DNA of 64,000 nucleotides from CBDCYS01 sp965226245 (GTDB taxonomy: Bacteria; Acidobacteriota; Terriglobia; Bryobacterales; UBA6623), in the NCBI GenBank assembly GCA_965226245.1, contig CBDDCL010000015.1:5518001-5582000 (forward strand). The letters run 5' to 3'. Positions 16,641-25,010 of the stretch are shown here, one piece after another. The number at the start of each line of letters is the position of its first letter. Within the stretch, counting starts at the first letter, position 1. Below the pieces are notes generated by a model that was not told the DNA's origin, did no database searches, and worked only from the letters and a program-made list of their open reading frames with translations. Position numbers and translations under genes: made by a program.

Positions 16641-17694
16641 CAGTCCGTGGCGCATCCACCACACAAGAAAATCTCAGATGGCCGGACAGAGGCGTGGACG
16701 GCAGTCCACGCTTAACTCGTCGAAAACGGGCGCCCGCTCGATTCGCGTTTTCATCCCCGCCTACCCTATGGATCTCTTACTGTAGGTCGGGGCTGGTCCG
16801 CTTGGAGACCTTTGAGCCGCGAAGCGGCGCAGGATCGTAGCCAAGGGTGGAGCGAAGCGGAACCCTGGGTGCTAAACCTGCACGGTCAAGCCCTGAACGG
16901 GCGCAGGAAAACAGGCGCATAAATATGGATGCAAACCGCCAAAAAACTCGTCTCGCTCGGACAATTTCATTGGCCAGGACGGTTTCGCTCCAAGTCGCTC
17001 GAATGTCCTGAAAATCGCCTCAGTCTTGATTTTCGGGACGGCCGGTCGCCCAGATCCGGTTCTTCACCGCAGCCACCAGCTCTTCTATTTCCGCCAGCAA
17101 CCCTTAGGGCCGGTTACCAAGCCCCCCCAACTCGCTCTTTAGCCCGTTTCAACGGGCTTCAACTTCTGAATTCGGGCTGCGTCCCCGAACTCCCTTCGAA
17201 CTCCCCGCTGATTGCAGCAAAGTGGCCTTTTCGCGGCGGCTGGCGTGGTTTTCCGGGCACTATGCACGTTAAAGCTCGACCCTGGGCACTGTGGCATGAA
17301 TTTCATGGAAACACGTAAGCCGTTTTGTTACAGTGGTCTGGGGGTGCAAATTGCAGTTTTCTACAGAAAATGTAAGGGTTTTGGGATTTTTGGCCCTTGC
17401 AAAGCCCAGTTCGCCTTTTCTTTGATTGCGCATGATCGTATGTCATTCGATTGATTCACTGTTATCAGGATAGCGGAGTCGTTGTGGGAATTCTTACCTG
17501 GGCGGGCAAGATGTGTTGAAAACACGGGGAATACTTTTCTTAAAAATCCGTGACTGGCCGTGGCCTTTGGCCACAACGGGGTATGAAAAGCCGTCTCGAG
17601 AGATTTCGTTGGGTGGCGGCCAGCAGCCAAAGGGCAATTTTCAAGGTCTTGCCGAGGTGCCGGAGGTTTGGGCATGCGGTTCAGCTAGGCTGGT
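16641..17694. other. Gene-free region with dispersed repeats
   Basis: About 1 kb without a supported gene. It contains one copy of a repeat shared with 53801-53900 (at 16811-16909) and a lone AGCCCGTTTCAACGGGCT hairpin (17141-17160) shared with 37034-37053 and 57157-57176. From about 17300 to 17530 base composition turns AT-richer than its surroundings. Confidence 0.5.
16811..16909 (+). repeat. Dispersed repeat family A, copy 1
   Basis: This 99-base stretch (TTTGAGCCGCGAAGCGGCGC...) aligns with 53801-53900 in the same order: GCCGCGAAGCGGC hairpin, GGATCGTAGCC, GGGTGGAGCGAAGCG, AACCCTGGGTG, then a palindromic GAACGGG-type tail. Both copies are intergenic. The GCCGC-GAA-GCGGC and CCCTGGGT/ACCCAGGG complementary parts suggest RNA structure. 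Confidence 0.7.
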
Positions 17695-18113
17695 TCACGT
17701 ATCGGCAGGTAGCAGGATGAAAGGCCCGGAGCTGGGACGCACAGCACGGAAATGCCGCTCGTCAACCGTGAGGATGTTGCTGATTCCGAGTCGTTCTGCC
17801 GTCGCCATCACGGCTGTGTCCGCCAGTCCCAGGCCGGAATCCTATAGGCTGCGATTAGCTCCCTGCAGCGATTGAGGTCCGCCGCCGTAACGGGTTCGAG
17901 CGTATACGCACCTGTCCCGAACCCGTCCAGAAAGGCCAGTTCCGCAGCAACTCCCAGAAACTTTCGCAGCAAGTAATCTACTTCCGCCAGAATAGCTGCC
18001 GGCACGATTATCGGCCGATTGAGATGCTTTACGACCCTTTGCACGTCATGGTGCCATGAGTCAGTCTTATCGTACAAGGCGTAGAGCGCCCCGGAATCCG
18101 CCACCAGAGTCAT
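17695..18113 (-). pseudogene. vapC: VapC-type PIN-domain toxin, frameshifted
   Basis: The N-terminal part MTLVADSGALYALYD holds the first acidic residue of a PIN ribonuclease, and AEVDYLLRK the second. At about 17843 the frame breaks and ends early (RIPAWDWRTQP). Adding one G in the AGGATTCC stretch restores YRDSGLGLADTAVMATAERL, with the third acidic residue, then ILTVDERHF and a stop at 17695. The complete sequence matches VapC length (about 140 aa). A single-base deletion therefore inactivates the toxin. ATG 18113 overlaps the antitoxin stop by four bases (ATGA). Confidence 0.85.
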
Positions 18114-18352
18114 CTCTTTCCCTTAGCTTCTTCCCAGAGAAGCTCTTCCGCCCTTTTGGATACATCGGACCGGCCGCTGCTGAAGGCGCCGAGGCCGGGG
18201 ATCTCAAGTTTCGGAGTCTCCGACAATGCTCGGCGGACGTGCTCTTGCAGTACGTCTCGCATGATTTCTGCTTGGCTACGTTTCTCTATCTCGGCAAGTT
18301 GCCGGATACCAAGGGCGGTTTCTTCGTCCAGGAAGACAGTGGTTCTCAGCAT
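18110..18352 (-). CDS. vapB: VapB-type ribbon-helix-helix antitoxin
   Basis: An 80-aa antitoxin starting MLRTTVFLDEETALGIRQLAE, a classic ribbon-helix-helix DNA-binding N-terminus (beta strand RTTVFLD, then two helices with KRSQAEIMRDVL). The C-terminal tail (GLGAFSSGRSDVSKRAEELLWEEA) is the usual toxin-wrapping segment. The frame is open far upstream, but homology begins at ATG 18352. It should bind VapC and repress its own promoter. Since the toxin is frameshifted, the antitoxin is probably a survivor. Its 5' end overlaps the truncated aminotransferase gene. Confidence 0.85.
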   Translation of the reverse strand: MLRTTVFLDEETALGIRQLAEIEKRSQAEIMRDVLQEHVRRALSETPKLEIPGLGAFSSGRSDVSKRAEELLWEEAKGKR

Positions 18353-18636
18353 GGTAATCTCCAGCGACGCAATGTCGCCTCCTTGGCGCCGTTGGCCTCG
18401 ATCAGGCGAAGCAGGCTGGCCTGAACTTGCCCGGGTTTCCGTGCAAGCGGAACGTGCAGCAACTCGTTGTCGCGAGACAATCGTTGCCAGTGGCGTTCGA
18501 AGGCAAAGGGAACGCCGTCGTAGATCCGAAGCGTAGTGAAGACGCCCCAACCGGAGAGCAGTCCAAGCTGGCCAGGACGCAGAAGCGGTTCGGCCGCGCG
18601 GACGATCTGATCGTTGTAGAGAACGCAGGGATGCAT
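18346..18636 (-). pseudogene. Truncated class IV aminotransferase (4-amino-4-deoxychorismate lyase-like)
   Basis: The 96-codon frame matches only the N-terminus of PLP fold-type IV enzymes such as PabC or branched-chain aminotransferase: YNDQIVRAAEPLLRPGQLGLLSGWGVFTTLRI, then FERHWQRLSRDNELL. Full proteins are about 280 aa with the PLP lysine near residue 150; nothing of that remains. Homology stops exactly where the vapBC pair begins (last codons overlap vapB). Acquisition of vapBC or a deletion seems to have removed the 3' two thirds. Confidence 0.8.
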
Positions 18637-18648
18637 CTGGTCTCATTA

Positions 18649-20352
18649 TTACCCGGCGCCGGCGAGGCTGGACTTGAGGATTTGTTTAGCGTGGCGCAGC
18701 GCGGCGGTGGTGATGGTCTCGCCCGAGAGCATGCGCGCCAACTCCTCGATGCGTTGCTTTTCCGACAGGCGCGCGACGGAGGCGACGGTTAGGCCATCCT
18801 GTTCGCGCTTATCCACGAAGAAATGCGCCTTTGCGAAACCGGCGATCTGCGGCAAGTGCGTCACGCACAAGACCTGGTTCGACACGGCGAGAGCTTCCAG
18901 CCGGCGGCCCAATGCTTCGGCGACTCGTCCCCCGACGCCGCTGTCGATTTCATCGAAAACAAGAGTTCGCGGCGTTTGATCTTGGCGACCGGCGGCAGGG
19001 GCAAGGCAGGTTTTCAGCGCCAGGGTGATGCGCGACAACTCTCCGCCGGAGGCGACCCGCGCCAGAGGGCGTGGCGGCTGTCCGGGATTGGCTGAGACGA
19101 GGAATCGAATGCGGTCGATTCCCTGGGCGCCCCAGCCGGGGGCGCCAGCTTTGGGCGGCTCGAAGGCAACTTGAAACCGGGCTCGCTCCATGGCCAATTC
19201 GGCAAGCTCCTGCTCGACCCTCGGCTCCAGGTCATGAGCCGCGCCGCGGCGGCGTTTGGAGAGCGTCCCGGAATGCTTCTGGTAGTCTTCGGCCGCTTGT
19301 TGTTGTTCCTCTTCGACTTGCGCGATGGCGGCGTCGCTGGAGCGCAACTCGTCGAGCCGTCTTCCCGCGTCTTCGCCGTAGCGAAGGACTTCTTCGATCG
19401 TCCCGCCGTACTTTCTCTTGAGGCGATGGATCAAATCGAGGCGGTCTTCAATTTCACTCAATCGGCCTGGGTTCGGCTCGAGGCGGTCCAGGAAACCCCG
19501 CAACTCGAAGGCGGCGTCCTCGATACTCGCCTGGGAGGAATCCAGCGTTTCCGCAATCGCTTGGAAGGACGATTCGAACCGCGCCAAGTCCTCGATGGCG
19601 CGGCGCGCCGCCTTGAGCTGAGCGGCGGCGGAAACCGGGGAATCATAGATACGGTCGCAGGCGGATGCGGCCGCTTGCTGCACCTGCTCGAGATTGCCCA
19701 GCAGCGACCTCTCTTGCTCAAGCTTGGCTTCCTCGTCCGGGGCGAGTTTCGCGTCTTCGATCTCACGATGCTGGAAGCTGTAAAGATCCAGCAGGCGAAG
19801 TTTTTCCTGTTCGTTGCCGCGAAGCTCTTCAAGACGCTTGCCGCATTTGCGCCAGCTCGCGTGGTGGCCGGCAACCTGCCGGGCCAGCTCGGTGGTCCCG
19901 GCAAACGAGTCCAGCATATTGAGCTGGGCCCGCGTGGAAAAAAGGTCCTGCTGTTCATGCTGGCCGTGAATGTCTCCCAGCAGCGGGGCTAGCTCCCGCA
20001 ACACCGCCAGCGTCACGACGCGTCCGTTCACATAAGCTCGCGACTTGCCGCTCTCGAGCACTTCGCGATCGACGATGAGTTCGCCTTCATCGAGTTCCAG
20101 CGCGGTTGTTGCCAGCAATTCTTGCAACTCCGCCGAGTCAGCGGCTTCGAAGACCCCGGAAACTCTGGCCTGCTTGTGGCCGGGACGGATCACATCCGCC
20201 GTGGCGCGCGCCCCAAGCAGCAGCGAGAGTGCATCGACCACGATGGACTTGCCGCTACCGGTTTCTCCGGTCAGCAGGTTGAGTCCGCGCTCGAAGCGCA
20301 CGCGCAACTTGTCGACAACGGCATAGTTCTCTATGTCGAGCTCAAGCAGCAT
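18649..20352 (-). CDS. recN: DNA repair protein RecN
   Basis: RecN is an SMC-like ATPase that acts early in double-strand break repair. The 567-aa protein has the N-terminal Walker A (LLTGETGSGKSIVVDALSLLLG, residue 27 on), long coiled coils in the middle (about 150-370), and the C-terminal signature VASGGELSRITLALKT followed by Walker B TLVFDEIDSGVGG and the H-loop VTHLPQIAGFA. Length and order match the family. It ends 13 bases before the truncated aminotransferase frame starts on the same strand. Confidence 0.95.
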   Translation of the reverse strand: MLLELDIENYAVVDKLRVRFERGLNLLTGETGSGKSIVVDALSLLLGARATADVIRPGHKQARVSGVFEAADSAELQELLATTALELDEGELIVDREVLESGKSRAYVNGRVVTLAVLRELAPLLGDIHGQHEQQDLFSTRAQLNMLDSFAGTTELARQVAGHHASWRKCGKRLEELRGNEQEKLRLLDLYSFQHREIEDAKLAPDEEAKLEQERSLLGNLEQVQQAAASACDRIYDSPVSAAAQLKAARRAIEDLARFESSFQAIAETLDSSQASIEDAAFELRGFLDRLEPNPGRLSEIEDRLDLIHRLKRKYGGTIEEVLRYGEDAGRRLDELRSSDAAIAQVEEEQQQAAEDYQKHSGTLSKRRRGAAHDLEPRVEQELAELAMERARFQVAFEPPKAGAPGWGAQGIDRIRFLVSANPGQPPRPLARVASGGELSRITLALKTCLAPAAGRQDQTPRTLVFDEIDSGVGGRVAEALGRRLEALAVSNQVLCVTHLPQIAGFAKAHFFVDKREQDGLTVASVARLSEKQRIEELARMLSGETITTAALRHAKQILKSSLAGAG

Positions 20353-20776
20353 CGGAAAGGAAGTGGGGCGGGATACGGGGATAACAACCCGAGAAGCTCT
20401 TCAACGACGAAACCCGCCCAGAGGGGAACACGTCAAAGTTTCCAACTGTCACATTATATGTGTTAGATTCTTCTTAGGTTGCCGGGTCTTCCCGACAAGG
20501 CAGGCGTTTCCCGGTTGTGCCTCGGCTGGCCGCAAGCCGGCGGCGGGAAGTAACGCTGGTCCTTGGGCTCGGCAGCAGCGGTCCGCGAGCGGGCCGGCGG
20601 CACACTTTCGGTCCTACCGAAGGCCTCCGAGACCCTAGCGATGGTCTTTGGAACTCACAACGCGGGATTACACATTCATGCGGATTGCCGTGCACCAAGC
20701 CGCGTCCAGAACCCGCTGCTTGGTACGGCCCTTGTGGAGCGTTGTTGGCCTGGCGAGGACCTTTTAGGGAGATCTC
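20353..20776. other. Divergent intergenic region recN / tolQ
   Basis: About 420 bases separating divergently transcribed recN and the Tol-Pal cluster. No gene is supported. Promoters of both must lie here; an AT-rich ACATTATATG stretch near 20450-20460 is the most promoter-like part but lacks a clear -35 partner. Confidence 0.4.
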
Positions 20777-21565
20777 TTGACCTCAAATATCCGTTTTGCA
20801 CTCTTGCTGCAGGCCGCGGGCGCGGAAGAGGCCGCGGACGCGGTGGAAACGGCCGGGGAGGTCATCCCGGACGTATTCGAACAATCCGGCATCCTGCAAA
20901 TGGTGATCAGCGCCGGGCCGGTCGCTCATGTCGTGTTCGTGGTGTTGCTGGTTTTCTCGGTGATGTCCTGGGCGATCGCGTTCTCCAAGTACCGCTTGAT
21001 CAGCCGGTCGGGGCGCAACAACCTTCGCTTTCTGCGAGTCTTCCGGCGAGCGAGTCAACTCGTCGAGCTGAGCGCGGCAGGGGAGAACTACCGCCCATCC
21101 TCTCTGGTGAGCGTTTTTGAGTTCGGATATAAAGAAGTCGCGAGGCAGGTAAACAAGTACGGCAAGCTGCACAACGGAGCGGCGTTGGAGCGCAGCCTGC
21201 AATTGGCGGCGGGTGAAGAAATGGCTCGTATGCAAAGCCAGTTAGGCTGGCTTGCTACCACGGCTTCGGCCGCGCCCTTCATCGGCCTGCTCGGAACCGT
21301 GTGGGGAATTCTTAATGCATTCCGCGGCCTCGGCGAGGCCGGCGGGGCGACGCTGCGGGCGGTAGCGCCCGGCATTGCCGAAGCCCTGATCGCCACCGCT
21401 TTTGGTCTGTTCGCGGCGATCCCGGCACTGATTTTCTACAACTACTTCTCAAACCGCATTCGAGAGCTCGGTGCTCGTCTCGACAGTTTCAACATTGAGT
21501 TTTTCGGTCTCGCGGAGCGTATCTACGGAGAGCAAGATGGCGTTATCGATGCGGAACAGGGATGA
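20777..21565 (+). CDS. tolQ: Tol-Pal proton channel TolQ
   Basis: TolQ forms, with TolR, the inner-membrane proton channel that energises the Tol-Pal system for outer-membrane constriction at division. The 262-aa protein has a first membrane helix (VAHVVFVVLLVFSVMSWAIAF, about 48-68) and two C-terminal ones around ATTASAAPFIGLLGTVWGIL and ALIATAFGLFAAIPALIFYN, as in ExbB/TolQ/MotA. The conserved GLLGTVWGI motif is present. TTG 20777 follows AGGGAG. It heads the tolQRA-B-pal-pal order, which favours TolQ over ExbB. It overlaps tolR by 29 bases. Confidence 0.93.
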   Translation: MTSNIRFALLLQAAGAEEAADAVETAGEVIPDVFEQSGILQMVISAGPVAHVVFVVLLVFSVMSWAIAFSKYRLISRSGRNNLRFLRVFRRASQLVELSAAGENYRPSSLVSVFEFGYKEVARQVNKYGKLHNGAALERSLQLAAGEEMARMQSQLGWLATTASAAPFIGLLGTVWGILNAFRGLGEAGGATLRAVAPGIAEALIATAFGLFAAIPALIFYNYFSNRIRELGARLDSFNIEFFGLAERIYGEQDGVIDAEQG

Positions 21566-21956
21566 CGGCCCGATCGGCGAGATCAACATTACGCCGTTCG
21601 TCGATGTGGTGCTGGTGCTGCTGATCATTTTTATGATTACGGCGGGCGTGGTGGAGTTTGGCCTGGAGATCGACGTCCCGCGCACCCGCGAGGTCGCTAC
21701 CACCAGCAAGGATCTGGACTTTGTCAACATCACGGGAAGCGGTGAGGTGTATCTCGGCACGGACCCGATTAGCATCTATGACATCGTTCCCCGCATCAAG
21801 GAAAAGAAAGGCGAAAAGGCGGAGGTCTACGTGAGGGCTCACCGCACGACCCCCTGGGAAGTGATCGCTCAAGTGGTAGCGGAATGCGGCGCGGGAGGGG
21901 TCAAGGTCAACATGATTACCAAGCCCCTGGAACGGATGCCGCGGCGACGGCGGTAA
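21537..21956 (+). CDS. tolR: Tol-Pal protein TolR
   Basis: A 139-aa ExbD/TolR protein with one N-terminal membrane helix (VVLVLLIIFMITAGVVEFGL) preceded by INITPFVD, whose Asp carries protons in the channel. The periplasmic domain follows (YVRAHRTTPWEVIAQVVAE). ATG 21537 (MALSMRNRDD) is used rather than the earlier in-frame codon at 21471 because the family starts here. The stop TAA overlaps the ATG of the next gene by one base, showing translational coupling. Confidence 0.92.
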   Translation: MALSMRNRDDGPIGEINITPFVDVVLVLLIIFMITAGVVEFGLEIDVPRTREVATTSKDLDFVNITGSGEVYLGTDPISIYDIVPRIKEKKGEKAEVYVRAHRTTPWEVIAQVVAECGAGGVKVNMITKPLERMPRRRR

Positions 21957-22723
21957 TGCGAGAAGCGGCCGACCCAATGGAGCCAGGCGAAGGCGCCGGA
22001 CGCGCCGTCGTGGTATCGGTCGTGTGTCACGTCGTGTTGTTCTCGGGCGGCATCTTGTGGTCGGCGTTTCACATGCCGATTTCGCTGGGGAATCCGGACG
22101 GCCGAATCGGCGGCGCGGTTGCTGTTACGCCGGTGCAAGGAGTTCCTCTAACCGGGAGCCCGTCGAGGGTGCAGAATCCGGTCGCGAATCCCGTCCAGCA
22201 CGATGTGCCGGCAGCTATCGTAGCGAAGCCTCCGCCGCCGGAGCCGCCCCCGCAAGACGCGGTCGAGATCGAGAAGCAGCGCAAGAGAGTGTACGCGCAA
22301 AGGTTTTCGACGAGGAAGAAAGAGGCCGCTCCGAATCAGGTTCCCTCTTCCACGGGGGCGCGAGCCAACTCGCCGATTTTTAGTGGCCAGAAGAACTCGG
22401 GCAGCGGGGTTGGCTTCGGGAGAGGCAGCCCTTTTGGCTCACGTTTCGGGTGGTACGCCGACGCGCTTCAGCGGCGCATCGCCGAGGAATGGCGGAAAAC
22501 ATTGGGGCAGGTGAGCGGGCGCGCGGCGCGACCGGCAGTCGTTTCGTTTCGAATTTCCCGTAACGGCCGCATTGACAATGTTCGCATCGCCCAGACAAGC
22601 GCCAACCGCTCGATGGATTATTCTTCGTTTCGGGCGGTACTGAACTCCAATCCCGCCCGGCCGTTGCCGCCGGCGCTTGGCAGAAGCTCGATCACAGTTG
22701 AAATATGGTTCCGACTGAAATGA
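21956..22723 (+). CDS. TolA/TonB-like energy transducer
   Basis: A 255-aa protein in the TolA position: a single N-terminal membrane helix (AVVVSVVCHVVLFSGGIL), a Pro- and Lys/Gln-rich periplasmic linker (KPPPPEPPPQDAVEIEKQRKR), and a C-terminal TonB/TolA domain (YADALQRRIAEEWRKTLG to SSITVEIWFRLK). It should connect TolQR to TolB and Pal. The linker is far shorter than in E. coli TolA. ATG 21956 overlaps the tolR stop (TAATG). Its own stop overlaps the tolB start (ATGA). Confidence 0.85.
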   Translation: MREAADPMEPGEGAGRAVVVSVVCHVVLFSGGILWSAFHMPISLGNPDGRIGGAVAVTPVQGVPLTGSPSRVQNPVANPVQHDVPAAIVAKPPPPEPPPQDAVEIEKQRKRVYAQRFSTRKKEAAPNQVPSSTGARANSPIFSGQKNSGSGVGFGRGSPFGSRFGWYADALQRRIAEEWRKTLGQVSGRAARPAVVSFRISRNGRIDNVRIAQTSANRSMDYSSFRAVLNSNPARPLPPALGRSSITVEIWFRLK

Positions 22724-24096
22724 TGAAAAAATATCGAGTCGTTCTATCCTTACTGGTTCTTCTCTCGTCCGCCGCCGGGGCTAGCGCTCAGCAGAGCGAT
22801 ATCAGGCTCGACGTAGAGTCAGGTGCGCAAGATCCGCGGATTGCTGTCCCGGATCTCGGCGGCGGGGTAGAGATCGCCGACGACGTCGACGTCTTCAATA
22901 CGACGCTGTGGAACGACCTCGAAGCGTCGGCTCGCTTCGAAATGGTCTCCAAGAGCTTTTATCCGCGGACCACTCCGCGGCGCCCCGAAGACCTGGAAAA
23001 CAGTGAGAAGAAACTTCCCGACGACCCCGGAGCACGAGGTTTGTGGCTGGAGGGATGGGCCGAACCGCCGGTTACCACGCGCTACGTAACGTTCGGATCG
23101 GTCGAAGCCAGCGGGGACCGTCTCATTCTCTCGGGCTACCTTTACGATGTCGTGGTCGAGGACCGTGCCGGCGCCCACATCTTCGGTAAACGTTATTTCG
23201 CCGCAAAAAGCAGCAACGGCGCCCGCCAACTCGCTCACGAATTCTCGCGCGACATCCTGCTGAACCTGGGCCTTGGCAAGGGCCTGGCCGGGTCGCGAAT
23301 CTATTTTGTTTCGGACCGTACGGGCTTCCAGGATCTCTGGGCCATGGACTATGACGGACGGAATCAACAGCCAATTACCAAATACAACAACCTCACCATG
23401 ACGCCGGCTGTCTCCCTCGATGGAACCAAGATCGCCTTCACAAGTTACTTCCTGGGCAACCCGGGGATTTTCATTCATTCGCTGGAGACGAATCGGCGTC
23501 TCACCTTCTACAACCAAGAGGCGTCGATGAACGCCACACCGTCCTTTACGCCCGATGGAAAGCAGATTATTTATGCCTCTTCGGCTACGGGGCTCTCACA
23601 GATTTACGGCGCGGACCTTGACGGCAGGAATCTCCGCAGGATATCGTATTCACGATCAATCGATGTGCATCCGGTCGTGAATCCGAAGACCGGCGCGCAG
23701 ATCGCGTTTGTATCCGGCAGATCCGGTGTCCCGCAGGTATACGTCATGGATATGGACGGGGCGAATGTCCGGAGATTGTCGCCGGGTGGAGGAGATGCAG
23801 TTCAGCCGGCCTGGGATCCGCAGGGAGAGAACATCGCTTTTGCGTGGACTCGCGGGTTTGAGCCCGGCAACTACAACATTTTCATCATCAATGTAGCTAC
23901 GGGGAAGCTGGTGCAGTTGACTTACGGCGTGGGGAGAAACGAACATCCTTATTTTTCTCCCAGTGGCACTCACATCGCTTTGGCGTCCAACCGCTCGGGC
24001 GGAACGCAGATTTGGACGATGCGCGCCGACGGGACGCACCTGCGGAAGCTGACCACAAGGAAGAGGAACATGCAGCCCGTATGGGCCGACCGCTAA
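22720..24096 (+). CDS. tolB: Tol-Pal periplasmic propeller protein TolB
   Basis: A 458-aa periplasmic protein with a signal peptide (MMKKYRVVLSLLVLLSSAAGASAQ), an N-terminal TolB_N domain (IAVPDLGGGVEIADDV ... VVEDRAGAHIFGKRYF) and a six-bladed PD40 propeller whose blades repeat SPDG/TKIAF-like motifs (KIAFTSYFLGNPGIF, KQIIYASSATGLSQIY, HIALASNRSGGTQIW). It cycles between TolA and Pal. Start ATG 22720 overlaps the previous stop by four bases; ATG 22723 is equally possible. Confidence 0.93.
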   Translation: MMKKYRVVLSLLVLLSSAAGASAQQSDIRLDVESGAQDPRIAVPDLGGGVEIADDVDVFNTTLWNDLEASARFEMVSKSFYPRTTPRRPEDLENSEKKLPDDPGARGLWLEGWAEPPVTTRYVTFGSVEASGDRLILSGYLYDVVVEDRAGAHIFGKRYFAAKSSNGARQLAHEFSRDILLNLGLGKGLAGSRIYFVSDRTGFQDLWAMDYDGRNQQPITKYNNLTMTPAVSLDGTKIAFTSYFLGNPGIFIHSLETNRRLTFYNQEASMNATPSFTPDGKQIIYASSATGLSQIYGADLDGRNLRRISYSRSIDVHPVVNPKTGAQIAFVSGRSGVPQVYVMDMDGANVRRLSPGGGDAVQPAWDPQGENIAFAWTRGFEPGNYNIFIINVATGKLVQLTYGVGRNEHPYFSPSGTHIALASNRSGGTQIWTMRADGTHLRKLTTRKRNMQPVWADR

Positions 24097-24128
24097 GTTC
24101 GTTCAACAAAAGATGGTTCCGTGAAAAA

Positions 24129-24153
24129 CTTTTGCCCACGCCGCGGGCAAAAG
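24129..24153 (+). terminator. Hairpin after tolB
   Basis: CTTTTGCCC (24129-24137) and GGGCAAAAG (24145-24153) form a 9-bp stem around 7 bases, 32 bases past tolB. No T-run follows, so termination may be partial. A TATACT box lies 4 bases on (24158-24163), in the right place for a -10 element feeding the pal genes. Confidence 0.45.
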
Positions 24154-24207
24154 AGCCTATACTAGTGCATTCGAACTGTAGAGATTTCGAGGAGGCGCAG
24201 AAGTTCC

Positions 24208-24975
24208 ATGTTAAGCAAACGAAACATCGTGATGGTCCTGATGGGCATTTTTTGCCTGCAGCTTATGCTGGCGGTCGGATGTAAGAAACCGCCGCCGCCA
24301 CCACCACCGCCGCCAGAGGTAAAGGAAACCCCGACGCCTCCTGCGCGGCCGAGCGCCTCACTTTCGGCGGAGCCGAGTTCCATCGAACGCGGAAAGTCAG
24401 CGACGCTGAAATGGTCTTCGCAAAACGCCACGAGCGCCTCCCTGAACCAAGGGATCGGGGCCGTCCCGACGAGCGGATCACGCGAAGTGTTTCCGACGCA
24501 ATCGACGACGTATGAGCTTACCGCCAGGGGTGCTGGAGGGGAAGCGGGAGCCACGGCGCGCGTGACCGTTCGGGCGCCGCCGCCACCGCCGCCGCCACCG
24601 CCGCCGACGGCAACAGCAGGTGAAGTGCTGGACGGATCCGTGCGGGATGTGTTCTTCGATTACGACAAGAGCGACATTCGCTCGGACGGGGAGTCGGCCT
24701 TGCGCTCGAACGCTGACGGGCTCAAGAAGTTTTTCAATGATTTCACCACTAACCGGGTGGTCGTCGAAGGCCATTGTGACGAGCGCGGAATCAACGAATA
24801 TAACTTGGCGCTGGGTGACCGCCGCGCGACGACGGCCCGGGACTTCCTGGTCAACCTTGGAGTGCCGGCCGGCAAGTTGACGACGATCAGTTACGGCGAG
24901 GAGCGGCCGCAGTGCACGTCGGAAGACGAGAACTGCTGGCAGCGAAACCGCCGGGCGCACTTCTCGGTCCGCTAG
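24208..24975 (+). CDS. pal: Peptidoglycan-associated lipoprotein Pal, first copy
   Basis: A 255-aa outer-membrane lipoprotein that ties the envelope to peptidoglycan. Lipobox LAVGC is at residues 21-25, followed by a run of nine prolines. An Ig-like module (SLSAEPSSIERGKSATLKWSS...STTYELTARG, about 48-115) comes next, then a second proline run and an OmpA/Pal C-terminal domain with VEGHCDERGINEYNLALGDRRA, the peptidoglycan-binding motif. The Ig-like module makes it about 80 residues longer than usual Pal. ATG 24208 has AGGAGG-like sequence upstream. A close paralogue follows directly. Confidence 0.9.
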   Translation: MLSKRNIVMVLMGIFCLQLMLAVGCKKPPPPPPPPPEVKETPTPPARPSASLSAEPSSIERGKSATLKWSSQNATSASLNQGIGAVPTSGSREVFPTQSTTYELTARGAGGEAGATARVTVRAPPPPPPPPPPTATAGEVLDGSVRDVFFDYDKSDIRSDGESALRSNADGLKKFFNDFTTNRVVVEGHCDERGINEYNLALGDRRATTARDFLVNLGVPAGKLTTISYGEERPQCTSEDENCWQRNRRAHFSVR

Positions 24976-25010
24976 CGCGCCGAAAACAAACGGGAGAAGG
25001 AGGAGAGGTA

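Noticed and set aside
15936..16664. 242-codon minus-strand frame opposite the Cys-rich protein
   Set aside because: His/Val/Ala-rich antisense shadow; the plus strand has a ribosome-binding site and operon overlap.
17300..17530. AT-richer stretch as an origin or phage attachment site
   Set aside because: No DnaA boxes, direct repeats or integrase gene nearby; composition alone is not enough.
20777..21956. ExbB/ExbD (TonB system) instead of TolQ/TolR
   Set aside because: tolB, pal and cpoB follow in the usual Tol-Pal order, which favours TolQR; ExbBD cannot be told from these two sequences alone.
24288..24318. CCG/CCA repeats in both pal genes as a possible tandem-repeat array or CRISPR-like unit
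   Set aside because: They simply encode the polyproline linkers; no unit/spacer pattern. No CRISPR array was seen anywhere in the window.
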